Below, piece after piece: positions 42,492 to 53,539 of a stretch of 64,000 nt of DNA. Origin of the DNA: Clarireedia homoeocarpa (Eukaryota; Ascomycota; Leotiomycetes; Helotiales; Rutstroemiaceae); the NCBI GenBank assembly GCA_001465935.1, contig LNKV01000039.1, positions 1 through 64,000 of the forward strand, given 5' to 3'. Position numbers and translations under genes: made by a program. The notes under the pieces are model-generated. The model saw nothing but the letters and a program-made list of their open reading frames with translations. It had not been told where the DNA came from and searched no databases. Numbering within the stretch: position 1 is the stretch's first letter; each line of letters opens with the position of its first letter.

Positions 42492-44849
42492 CTAGTTAGA
42501 ATAACCAAATGATGTTGTCGCAAGCTGACTGAAGCTTGACCAATCCCATCCTATATCATCATCTATCCATGGAGAACAGTTATTCTCAGATAATGCAGAT
42601 GAAAGTGAGTTCACCTCTTGATTAGTGGCTGCAAGTTGTTGAGAAGTAAATGCACGTTCATGGACTACCATGGGAGAAAATTGCGGTGTGTTTCCTGTTT
42701 GCCCTGCATCATTATGACGAGAATAAGAACCCCAGGGTTGCGCGACTTCGCCATCTGGTCTGGTAGATGCCTGGCCTCTCATTTCATTTCGTTGTGCAGC
42801 ATTTATGGGCTGAAGAACATGATCGTTCAGCATAACAAGGATAGAGTGAAGCTTGCTGTCATTCTTAAGTCCTTCGTAGTGTAGTTTGGCAAAATCGCCT
42901 GCATTATACATAAGCTGTTTGGGGTGCATATCAGTTATGGTTTCAATACTGGTACGATAAATGAGCAGTCGAAATACATTACTCACATTAAGATCAGATG
43001 CCCTCAGTCTCGAGTTTGGATGAATTATGAGATATATAGCAATGATGTACAACGCCTGTAAAGGTGCGTGCAATGCTGAGAGACATGGTTGCAAACCTTG
43101 GTCCACGCCGTCAATGAGTAATTTGATAATTCCCCTTGCACTATTCACTGCCATTGACGGCCCGTTGTGGATGACATAGTCCCAGGGATCTTGCTCTCTC
43201 GAAGATATCTCCATCGCATTGCGAATAGCTTCCTCACTGATGAGAAGACTGTTTCGAGTCAATGTAATCATCCTGTATATTTGATATCAGTCAACTGTGG
43301 ACATGGGTAATTGCTATACGACTCACGCATTATGATATTGTGCAGAGATAAATGCAGCGAAAGGATACATTCGTGGACTACACATAAGATCAGATCGTGG
43401 TTTGAGGCCTTCCGGTAATCCATCTGCCCATTCGATAAGCGATTGGACAGTTTCTCTGGTTGCCCGTACTTTCTCCACAACTATGTTTTCAAGACCTTCC
43501 CTAGAAGCACCCTCTTCTCTCAAGGTGCTCTTAATAGCACGCCCACTGATCTCACTCAGAAGTTTAGCGTAGCTGATTACGATGCCGAAGAAGTCAGGAT
43601 CTCCGACTCCACCACTTCTTGAATAGGCAGAATCATGTTGTGGTTCTTCTTGATTACAATGTGCATCATTAATGATTGACGCTCTGCCCACTTCGAAAGC
43701 GAAAATCTTTTCGTAACTGTATATAGCCCACCAGAGACGCTTTTCTATTATCGTAGCCGTCCTATCGATATTGATGTGAGGATGATGTGATGATTTCTTC
43801 CGATTGATACCCAGAGACTGAGCCATAGATACACATATTCCAAGGGTATGCCACGCAGCTGCGATTTTATCATGTCTTTTAAGACACAAAGAAAAAAGGA
43901 ATGCAATTTGAACAGCTTCTAAAGAAACCCAAGTCATGACATGGCCGATTGCACTTTGACAAAACGTCAAATAACACGAAGTTAAGTTTGCGGACAGTGA
44001 ATTTTTCGTGTCAAATGAACCAATCGCAATCACCAGATAAAGAAGAAGGAGCGAGCCCAGTTTTCCTGTCCGTATACAACTTGCGGGGTCGCCGATCTGA
44101 TCCTGAATGGAGTCGAATTTGGCTGCGTCTAAAACCGGAAAAATAACATTAGTGATGTCGAAGTAACATTGTACCAAAACTCGAGAATCATTGACAGCCG
44201 GCATTTCTGGAAGCTCGAAAGACAAGGGCATCTGAGATACCAGTGATTGTTGCTCTCCACCTATACCAAATGAAGTTTTAAAGCTTTTTGGAATACCAAG
44301 TCGGTAGAACGCCAAATCCAACCAGCCAGTGAGTACCTCGAGTGTATTTTGACCGCGAATTCTAGGTACCATTGGGAGATTCCCCGTGAATGCAGGGCTA
44401 CTTTGGCTAGTAAGCTCTTCGATCCCCGTTCCGATTATTTCCGAATCACTGCTTTGAAGACCATCATTATCTCGTCCGCTCAGGGCCCCAGAGCCGGCAG
44501 GGTTCACTCGGCATTCTGACACAGCGACACTGGATCGACGCTCTCCAGCAGTCTCTGCCACAGAAAAAGGCGAGACTCGACTAGTGTGAGCGAGCATGCT
44601 GGGTGATCTTCGGGACCCTCTTGTTGCCGATGAGTTTCTGCGCCCAGTTTCGACGCGCTCCACTGCGGCGCCAGGGCGACGTTTGTCTGTGGTAACGCAG
44701 GGAACACCGGCAACTATGCATGCTTGGCACGATGGTTGTTGTTCGTCGCAGCGAGTCTTACGACTGCGACAGTAACTGCAGGCAAAGTTAAGTCGCTTTC
44801 GTCTTTTCGGTGCATGGTCTGGGGGAGATTGCATGGCGACAGACGTCAA
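42492..44849 (-). CDS. Zn2Cys6 transcription factor
   Basis: Exons 44849-43327, 43272-42987 and 42914-42492 give 743 residues. The binuclear zinc cluster is at residues 24-51 (ACSYCRSRKTRC, then CQACIVAGVPC) preceded by basic KRRKR. A Ser-rich linker leads to the fungal-specific middle domain: YFDITNVIFPVLD, HTLGICVSMAQSLGINRK, EKRLWWAIYSYEKIFAFEVGR. The C-terminal part has the usual LHAPLQALYIIAIYLI segment and an acidic/aromatic tail (WIDDDIGWDWSSFSQL) that could activate transcription. The last intron (72 nt, multiple of three) is inferred from GTGAGT..CTGAT..AACAG; reading through would insert 24 residues. Its position in the cluster suggests it regulates neighbouring hydrolase, PhyH and MFS genes. 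Confidence 0.87.
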
Positions 44850-45228
44850 TGCAAATGTTCTAGGTCGTTCGGTAGTTCTACTTCAGCCGAGCCGCCTGAT
44901 ATGCGAAACCGGTAAGTGAGTTCCTGTACAGAGATGGGAAACACTAGCTTCCGGAGGTTGGTGTAAATGCAAGAGCAAAAAAGAAGCAAAAGTTCGTCGG
45001 TTCGGTATCTTATATACAGGGGGCGACTCCGGAAATGTGGGGGAGGAAGTGCGGGGAAGTGTTGCAAGCTTGGCTGGCTCGACGCTAGTCCCACTATCGG
45101 GCTAATTCTTTATCTGGTCTGGGGTAGCAAATCCTCAACGATATATAAATATGGGCAAATATATCTCAAATACTGGATACATCTTTTAACTTCCGTTTTA
45201 TCTGCTACAACTCCTTTGAAACGCCGCC
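44850..45228. promoter_or_regulatory. Bidirectional promoter, Zn2Cys6 gene/MFS
   Basis: The region separates the divergent regulator and transporter genes. It holds two copies of the palindrome TCCGGA (44950-44955 and 45028-45033) and a TATATAAAT at 45142-45150, about 80 bp before the MFS start. A TATATA on the other side (45010) could serve the regulator gene. Confidence 0.5.
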
Positions 45229-46950
45229 ATGGATGACAAGAACCCCGACACCATTAGAGTGGAGCAATTGGAAGGGAATGATCCCAAATCTGCTGCTCGA
45301 CAGACGTTGGGAACTGTTCAGCTTCTCGACAGTAACACCATCGTCTTGATTCCAACGCCCAGTCCAGATCCAAAGGGTATGACCTCCCATCGCTTTAGGG
45401 GCCACTCTGACACATCGCCCTAGATCCTCTCAATCTCCCAAACTGGCATAAATGGATTATTATCGTCCTTGTTGCCATTTACTCTGCATTTTCCGTCCTC
45501 GCAACTTCAGGCCTAGGTGGTGTATTCCCAGAGGTTCTCAAACTATATCCAGCTTCAGAAGCTACGCGAGCAACCGACCTCCTTACCTATCCTGCGTTGT
45601 TCATGGGCATTGGTAATCTTCTAAGCATGCCCCTTGTCATGACATTTGGCCGTCGTCCAGTTTTTTTGTTCAGTCTTGTAATTCTACTTGCTGCTTCAAT
45701 ATGGTGCGCTTGCGCGAAGGACTTATCGACACACATCGCTGGTCGTGATGTGCTCTCAATGGCGGCTGGACAGAGTGAAGCGCTCGCTCCCATGATCGTT
45801 CAAGAGATCCACTTCCTACATCAGCGCGGAACGAGGGTTGCATGGTATGTAACTATACAGGCTTCAATTACGGCGCTTATGTTTGTTGCAACGACGTATA
45901 TCGTGTCGGGCCCAGGACTTGGCTGGTGGTACGGTATCTTAGCGATCATCAGCGCAGTGACTCTGATCTTATCATACTTCTTCCTTGTCGAGACAACTTA
46001 TGATCGCCCGGCAGATGCTAACGGTAAGATCAATCAGCACCCACTGCTCAGATAAATGGCAAGTACTAAAATTGCAAATAGAAGGAGCAGTACATCTTCG
46101 ACTTGATAAGAAAGGAAACTTGGACCCTGTGGGCGACGTTTCAAAGATTGTACGAATCACAACGGCCGATGGTATAGTACTAGACAATGAGAGATACGGA
46201 CCGAGAACCTGGAGACATAATCTGAAGATATTCCACGTGAAGCCTGACTGGACGTCGGTCATCCAATTCTACAAGGATACTTTCCAGGGCCTCATCCTTC
46301 CCAGTATGCTGTGGCTCCTTCTTCTCAATGGTGCATTCTTGGGAGTATACGTATTCCAGGTCGCCACTTTCAGTCAGATTCTCATGAAACCACCGTACAA
46401 TTTCAAGTCGGAGTGGGTCGGATTTGTTCAGATGGCCCAAATCATCACATGCATGTTTGTGGTTCCTCTCCTTGGATATGGCTCAGACTTGACGGTAAAG
46501 TTGATGAGCAAGCTGCATAAAGGAGTATATGAGCCGGAGTATCGATTAATCGCATTGGCACTCCCTTCGATTGCAGCAGTCATTTCTTGTGTTATATTTG
46601 GAAAAGCTGCCGCGCACCCTATGGAGTGGACTTGGCCAGCGATTGTGGTGAATTATCACCTTGGTTACTTCGGCTTTCTTGGTGCAAATTTAGTTGGCAT
46701 CACATATGTGGTCGACAGTTTTCAACGTGCTGCCGGGCCGCTTTTGCTGCTCATCTGTGCTGGTCGTGGCTTTATATCCTTCGGACTCGGATATTCTACT
46801 GTGCCCATCATCTCTCAAATTGGATACGATGGCGGAATGAACATTTACGCCATCATTTGTGGTGCACTCGGTGCATTGGGTATTCCGATCTATTTCTTTG
46901 GCAAACGAATTCGTCAATGGGCGACAACTCATTATATTGCAAAAGAATAA
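45229..46950 (+). CDS. MFS transporter, DHA1 type
   Basis: Exons 45229-45376, 45424-46023 and 46082-46950 give 538 residues. The polar N-terminus ends in DPLNLPNWHKWIIIVLVAIYSAFSV, the standard opening of fungal DHA1 transporters. GIGNLLSMPLVMTFGRRPVFL corresponds to the loop 2-3 motif. The central loop (DLST..RPADANEGAVHL..RTWRHNLKIF) is long and cytoplasmic. FKSEWVGFVQMAQIITCMFVVPLLGYGSD starts the second half. Sequence style resembles the Hol1-like subgroup. It likely exports or imports a small molecule at the plasma membrane. It is divergent from the Zn2Cys6 gene, a common arrangement for regulated transporters. Confidence 0.88.
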
Positions 46951-47781
46951 TTGATAGATAGATGAGCGAGATAGAAACCATAAAAGCGAGCAAATGAATG
47001 AAGTTTGTTTATATGTTTATGAGAAATGTTGAAGTTCATGACGTAGCATTTCGCTTCCCAAAAGTTACCGGGATTGCGGAATAGAAAGCTGCGGAAGAGA
47101 CAAGGCTACTGTACTTCGTAGAAGCAGAACTACTCTCAATCTCACAATATCAGGCTGTTGGTACGATTTGTCCGATTCTTTGGCATCAAACTCAGTCACG
47201 TCTATGGACTAAGTTATGCCAGTTTGGATCGGGTTCATTCTTCTTAATTTAAGTGGGAGTGAGAGTCGAACTATATAGCTCTTTCTCCCGTACTAATTAC
47301 TATTGTTCGGCGAGTATCATTTGTCCTGTAGTCTCCCTTCTGTAGATCATTGTCCAGTAATGTTTTCCTGTAGTCCAGTGAATATGCTGGACCGACACAG
47401 GCTGAATTGGGCAGCATGGACATTGAGGCCTTGGGCACGTGTGATTCTTTTGGGGACGAGGGATTAGCGGCTATCCCAGGATCCCAGCATTACAGGTAAA
47501 ATGTGAGCCCTCGGCAAGTACAGTTTCCTGCTCCTATTTCTCTCCAACATTACTTGAGTTACTGGTTTGTCAAGAGCAAACTCATTGTCCATGGCAAGTC
47601 TCCAACCTTTGTTAACCAAGTATTCAAATGTCACGTGAATGCAAGAGCTTGTACACCCTTGCGGCTGAAGCAAATTACCTTGATCTTATGGCTGAGATGT
47701 GACGTCATATCACTTGTAGAGATATCTGGATAATTCAAACCACCAAATCTGTGTTTCGGATGAACGTAAAGAATTCTCATC
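46951..47781. other. Intergenic DNA
   Basis: No gene was recognised; the stretch is the flank between the MFS and kelch genes. Confidence 0.6.
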
Positions 47782-49023
47782 ATGGAAGTAGTAGCAGCAG
47801 CATATGGCGCGGAAACTGTCGTCGAAGGCGGTATCGCTGCATATTTCCTCGCAAAATCCACTCTACCCCTCAAAGCCTGTCTCAAGCACATCGCAACAAC
47901 TGGTCCGCTTCCTCGATCTTCTCATACTTTAGCTGTCATCAGTGATAGAGCTTATATTTTTGGTGGTGGGGACAGCGAAAATGAGGTCGTTCCGAATAAT
48001 CTGCATGAACTTCACATTCCGACAGATGAGACCACCACGGCAGTCCTGAGAACAATCTCACCAGGCGAACAAGGAAAAGAAGCCATACCGTCAGCTCGCA
48101 CTGGGCATTCGGCAACCGTAGCTCGTGATCGGATGTTCGTTTTTGGTGGTCGAGCCAGCAACAAATCCGAAGTCCTATCTGAGCACGGTCGCATCTGGGT
48201 CATGGACCCTATAGACTCACGATGGACATTCCTTGACCCTCCACCAAACACCGCCTATCCCAATCCCAGATGTTACCATGCTAGTGCATCCAGTCCTGAT
48301 GGCAAAATAATATTCATCCATGGTGGCATGTCTTCAGATGGCTCATATCTTGCAGACGTGTGGGGATTCTACCTTGATGAAGGGAAGTGGGAAAGGCTGC
48401 CCGATGCCCCTTCTCCCCCGAGAATTAACACAAGCCTTGCTTGTGGTCGAGGCAAATTGTGGAGATTTGGAGGTGAGGGTAATGGGGAAAAACTTGGTGG
48501 AGCTCTTGACTTCCTCGAATTACCCCCAAATGGCACAATTGAGGATCCTATTGGAAACGTCAAGCTCGGCTCATGGCAAACATGGAGTTTCGATGAATCT
48601 TCAAAAGTCCCTGAACCAAGAAGTTCGGCCGCCCTGCACTTCATTACCACTGGAAACGGTCGGGATTATCTACTTCTCTCATTAGGTGAAGGTGACAAGT
48701 CGAAGGAATCTGTCTCCACGATCCAAGAAAACCTACTCGCGGATCTCTGGGCCTACCAATTGCCAGCGTCCACATTCTCCGGCGCAGGAGTAAAAGATAC
48801 AATTCGAGGAGCCTTGCCGATGGTGAAAACCCATCAAGGGGAATGGTCTCAGCTTGAAATCACGAAGATGAGTGTTGGCGAAGATGAAGAGAAAGATGGA
48901 ACATGGACTGGCAGAAGTCAATTTGGAACGGCGATGACAGGGTCCAAGCAATTCATGATTTGGGGTGGTGTGAATCCACGCGGTGAGAGACTTGGAGATG
49001 GGTGGCGCATCATTGTGGAATAA
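47782..49023 (+). CDS. Kelch-repeat beta-propeller protein
   Basis: A single exon encodes 413 residues. Kelch signatures recur through the whole protein: PLPRSSHTLAVISDRAYIFGGG, PSARTGHSATVARDRMFVFGGR, PRCYHASASSPDGKIIFIHGG, PRINTSLACGRGKLWRFGGEG, and a final GRSQFGTAMTGSKQFMIWGG. This implies a six-bladed propeller with no additional catalytic domain and no signal peptide. Such proteins act as intracellular binding scaffolds, some in thiocyanate- or nitrile-related chemistry; no specific role can be assigned. Confidence 0.88.
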   Translation: MEVVAAAYGAETVVEGGIAAYFLAKSTLPLKACLKHIATTGPLPRSSHTLAVISDRAYIFGGGDSENEVVPNNLHELHIPTDETTTAVLRTISPGEQGKEAIPSARTGHSATVARDRMFVFGGRASNKSEVLSEHGRIWVMDPIDSRWTFLDPPPNTAYPNPRCYHASASSPDGKIIFIHGGMSSDGSYLADVWGFYLDEGKWERLPDAPSPPRINTSLACGRGKLWRFGGEGNGEKLGGALDFLELPPNGTIEDPIGNVKLGSWQTWSFDESSKVPEPRSSAALHFITTGNGRDYLLLSLGEGDKSKESVSTIQENLLADLWAYQLPASTFSGAGVKDTIRGALPMVKTHQGEWSQLEITKMSVGEDEEKDGTWTGRSQFGTAMTGSKQFMIWGGVNPRGERLGDGWRIIVE

Positions 49024-49128
49024 TATATTCGGTGATAGATTTCGTGAATTACATATAGCAATAACGTGATTGCTAGCAAATGAATGCCGTAAATAAATGT
49101 CATAAATAAATGCCGTAAATCACGACTC

Positions 49129-50376
49129 TTACTTGCCCATGGTAGAGCAGGTCCTAGGTTGCTGTACTGCTTTCTTAATCATACTTTTCAGCTTATCGCT
49201 GTCAATGCTGTTCACATAGGTGATGTTCCTTAGCCCTGGTGGCATGAGGGCCGCTTGGTATGCATGGATGTTTCCGTATGAAGGCGATCCATAAGAAATA
49301 TCGACATCTACATAGACTGCATGCGAAGTTAGCGAAGCCCACATTTTCATATCACTAAACTTACAAGTAGTGGTATTTGTAATGATAGACGAATCAACCA
49401 TAATTGCTGCAGCAGTTTCGTCCCAGAATGGGAAAATTGTTCCATAGTAATCGTAAACCATTTTAGAGTATGGGTTCTTGACTTCGAAGATTTCGTCAAG
49501 GAAATCCTGGCTGCTGATAACTTGATTCGCAACATTTCCAGCAAAGGTAATCTTAGGGAAGTTGGCAGTGAATGCAATCCTAGCCGCTTCAGGGTCAATC
49601 ATCAAGTTGATGTCAGAATTGATGTCAGCTTGGTTTATAGTTCCAGTAACCTCCAGCAGGTTAACGTCAATGTAACCACCCATAATTACCAGCTCCTTCG
49701 CAAGACTTGCAAACTGGTCATCGCTGCGGACAGCTAGAGCGATGTTCGTCATTGATCCAGCAGCATAAATCGAGACTTTTCCAGGGTATCTGTGGACCAT
49801 CTCAATCATAAAAGCGGAAGCACTCTGGCTCTTCTTCAAGCCTTGAATGGAAGCATTGGAGGGGAACCCTTCCAGAAACGCGGATTCCACAACTCTGAAC
49901 GGATTATCTCCAGACGTAGGATCTGCACCCTCCGCCTCTGCAGTGGCATTGTAAGGAGCGAAGGCGCCTTGCCATGGAAGTACACCGTGTACTGCCTCCC
50001 ATGCTTGAAACCGGGTTGGGGTATTGATGAGAGGAAACGTAGATCCTGGGACGACCGGAATGCAACTCGTGAGGTTCCCAAGAGAGAGAGTAGCCAGAGC
50101 ATGCAGTGCAACTTGGTGTTGCCATGTGTTGGCGGTACCTGTAATTGTCAGTCAGAAGTCATTAACTGGCAAAGTAAAGTCCAACATACAGGATGTTAGC
50201 CCCAGAACCTCCCACCCCGCATCCAATGCCACGAGGAATGGAATGAAGCCTGTAGAGCCCCAATCATTGTCCATAATGACATACTTGACATCTTGATGAG
50301 TCTGATTAGCTGCATATGTTCCTGTAGGGATGGCAAGAAGGCCCAAAAGCCAAGTAGCAACACGTGAAGACTTCAT
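49129..50376 (-). CDS. Secreted nucleoside hydrolase
   Basis: Exons 50376-50190, 50138-49365 and 49316-49129 give 382 residues. A signal peptide (MKSSRVATWLLGLLAIPTGT) is followed by VIMDNDWGSTGFIPFLVAL, the metal-binding start of the inosine/uridine-preferring nucleoside hydrolase fold. The second Asp pair of the common DTDxGxDDA motif is not conserved. EVLGLTSCTANTW, SIYAAGSMTNIALAV, LVIMGGYIDV, IDPEAARIAF and FPFWDETAAAIMVD match the other fold landmarks. Several N-glycosylation sequons fit secretion. The likely role is splitting extracellular nucleosides into base and ribose for uptake; the altered motif leaves activity uncertain. A TATATAAAT lies about 50 bp upstream on the minus strand. 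Confidence 0.88.
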
Positions 50377-50424
50377 CTTGATTGTTGAACGAAGAACCTA
50401 CTTCTCGAGAAGATCTCTCTGTTG

Positions 50425-50435
50425 ATATTTATATA
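50425..50435 (-). promoter_or_regulatory. TATA box of nucleoside hydrolase gene
   Basis: The minus strand reads TATATAAATAT about 50 bp before the start codon at 50376. Confidence 0.55.
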
Positions 50436-52211
50436 GGCCACCCGGATTATTTTCGGACTATCGGTGAGAGTTCATCTAACCATGATCGCCATGATACAGG
50501 ACACATCCAGGCGAATCAAGATACGGTGTGTAATAAATGCAATAACTCTTATGAAATACCCCACCTCTGGACAGTAGAATTAGAATAGTGCTTATCGAAC
50601 ATTCAATTAGGATAAGAGTACAATCTACCATGGTAATTAATCCCGGCTATCACCGCAAATCCACCCGAGATAGGACAAGAAACAGAGACAAATTTTCCTA
50701 TGCAAGCATTAATACAAGGAAGTAAATGCATAATTGGACAATAAGAACCTAGACTCACTGTTTTTATGGTCAATTCCATGAGTCACCGAGCATACCAGAA
50801 ACAAACGCCATATATCATAGCGATACTTGAACAGAGATAGTACCGTACACAAAGACACGAATCGACCCCAAATATGCCGCTTCCACCATGAAATAGCGAA
50901 TGGGTGCTACATTATCATCAGTATGAACAACAACAGGTGGCAGTTAGTTACGCGATCGTTACTCCGGCTTCCGGGAGAATAAATGGTCGACTTCGAATGC
51001 GGAATCGTAACACAAATACATTGAAAAATAAAACCCACGGGTATTGATTGTAAGGTAGAACATGTTCAATCAGAAATTGTTCATGGCACACCAATCCATC
51101 GAACTGTGGTGCAAGTCAAGCACCCAACAATCCTACAGTAATCGATGAGCGAGATCATCTTGCGGCACGATGAGTTATCGTGACGTACCCTCCATAGCCG
51201 CGCAATTGATAAGCAGAGACGACCAAGAAGATGAAATTGGTGGTGGGCGATGCTGTGATAGAGAACTCGGATATTTGGAAAGAAGGTATCGGTATGACTA
51301 CCAACCTGATCAGATACGTGGGGCATTCGCAGGGTACTCAGCAGCCGCGGTGTATTTAAAAATCACAAACTTTGATGCTCGAAAGCCGAGCTCCAGCGAC
51401 ATTTGAAGCCAGTGCCTAGATGTTTAGCCCTTCTTAAATACACAAGTTTGAAGTTTCAATAAATGCCAACCAAGCAGCGCCTTGTGGACTTCGGAAGGTA
51501 ACAGCGAAAGGCAGCAGCCACAGGATTATGAAATGGTAAGCCGTATACCGTCTTGATTTAGGTTCGGAATGTGGTATAAAGCCACATCTTTAAGATTTGA
51601 ATTATCATGTGATATTTGCATTAAGTTTCTACAGCTAGGAGTACTACGGAACATGTTCACTGGCTACAGCATTACCTCGTATGGAAATGCCTTCAGAAGA
51701 GCTGGGCTATACAGGTAGCTTAGATCTTTTACATAGTGAGAAGATTCAAGACTCAATTAACCAAGCATTCCGCACCACATTGATGAGTACGGTGGTGCCC
51801 ATAATTGAGATCCAGCCAACAGTCATTGTGGTTCAATTCTAAGTCTTTTTGCTATTACGTTTAGTGTAATATTTCTGTAAATGGACAATTCCTGACTTAC
51901 AGCTGGCTTGAGCAGGTTGCTAGTTACGGCTTCGATTGCGTATGATAGTACTTACAGTTTGCTTCCGAGGAGGATACCGTGAAGGCGTCTAATCTGCGAT
52001 GAAATTACTTCCGTTTTCAATAAATATATCGTGCTCTATGATATATGCACGCACTACTTTATGTTACCCTATATAATAGCTTCACTTTCAGATGAAGTCT
52101 ATGTCTCATGTCTATTGTTTGATGTAGATAGCTCCACTGATCGACCAATTAACCTTGCATGCTACTCACCAGAGAATAACACTTTAAAACTACTGCTATA
52201 TTATTTTCATC
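50436..52211. other. Gene-free DNA
   Basis: Both strands were checked for conserved protein motifs and none was found. All frames are short. Confidence 0.5.
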
Positions 52212-52850
52212 ATGGGAACTACATCAAAAGTATGCTCAGTGATTCTTCGTTTCATTGAATTGACATCAGCCACCATTGTTGTCGGCATTCTAGGAAGATA
52301 TCTTACTATTTTGACGGATGCAAATGTCGATGCAGGCTCCCGTAATCGCAGGAATCAGCCTCTTCTTCTCCATCATTTACTTATTCCGTTGAGATGCTCA
52401 TTATATTTCTTCACTCTCGGTTTCTCCCTCTTCATATGTTGGATACTTGCTTTCGCATTACTCTGCAATATAAGCTTCCGTAACTCCAGATGCCCACCAC
52501 TATTCTTTTCAGGTCTATGAATTCTGACATGAAAAAATAGCTCATTGGATCACGCGGATGCGATGCCTACTGGTATTGGAATTCGTGGGGATACTATTGG
52601 GGCAGATATTGGTACAGTGTTCCGCTCGATGCGGCAACACAATCTATTGTGGGAAGTGCAGGATGCTCGCAATGGCGAACAACTCTCGCATTCAGTTTCA
52701 TCGAAGGTGGTTGTTGGTTTCTCAGTGCATGCCTGGTAAGTTAAGATCCTTCCTAAACCCCTGTGCCAGACGTATACCCACTTACACGTAGTAATAGGGG
52801 TTTTATGTAGGCATAGAATATCCTATAGAGAGGCAAAATCAAGATGAGAG
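52212..52850 (+). pseudogene. Broken MARVEL-like membrane protein gene
   Basis: The frame starts MGTTSKVCSVILRFIELTSA and continues VVGILGRYLTILTDANVDAGSR, typical of fungal MARVEL-domain (non-classical export-like) four-helix proteins. It then jumps frame to VIAGISLFFSIIYLF and back to LYFFTLGFSLFICWILAFALL. A further frame gives DAYWYWNSWGYYWGRYW and GSAGCSQWRTTLAFSFIEGG, exactly the expected later part. The first jump matches a small deletion and the second a single missing base in a CC run. No GT-AG introns cover these jumps. A GTAAGT after the last helix (52738) suggests the original 3' intron; the C-terminal end beyond it is uncertain. Two sequencing errors cannot be excluded. Confidence 0.65.
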
Positions 52851-53230
52851 AGGCACTGTGTCCGTGATAAGTGGTAAAATTGCACGATTTGCGAGCAAAC
52901 ACAACTTGCACAAGCCTAGAGCTACGACTGTCGTTACTGAGGACAACGCTAATGTCTCGGCTAAGAACGAAGTTTGGATTTCGGAACATTCTTCGGAGAG
53001 ATCTTAGTGGCGATGATTTATTTCTCATTTAGGTTGCTTTCGGGGTAAAAATGGTTTGCTGTGTTCATAATCTACGTTTTGCGATAGATAACTTGAAATG
53101 GTATGCATGTAATTTTTTTTTATCTCGGTGTATCGTGTTCGTTGCTGGAGGTTCGATAAATGAGAGGTCTGCTGCATGAAGCGGGGAGCTGAATGGAAAA
53201 CAGCGCATCAATACTGGAATATTGTTGTCA

Positions 53231-53268
53231 AAAAAAAAAATAAAATAAAATAAAATAAAATAAAAAAG
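53231..53268. repeat. Poly(A) and AAAAT microsatellite
   Basis: A run of A residues followed by five or six AAAAT units and a closing A-run. The interval on either side (52850-53539) carries no recognised gene. Confidence 0.9.
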
Positions 53269-53539
53269 ATTCTCGCTGCAAGCATCAGCAAATCACAACT
53301 CTCGGTTGGCAATGCCTAGAAGGGTAATTAAATTCACTGAATAAAGGAATTGAAAATCTTAGTCTCGTAGAATAACTTATACAAGCCAAAATCTGCCCGG
53401 ATTTTACTAGCTCATTCTTTGTAGCCATGTGTCTTTATTGTAACTGCAATACATATATCGTAAATTGAGTTGAAGTATTAAATTGCGTTCGCATCGGGAT
53501 ACTATCCTTTCTGTGATGTATACTGTTGAATACTTCAGA

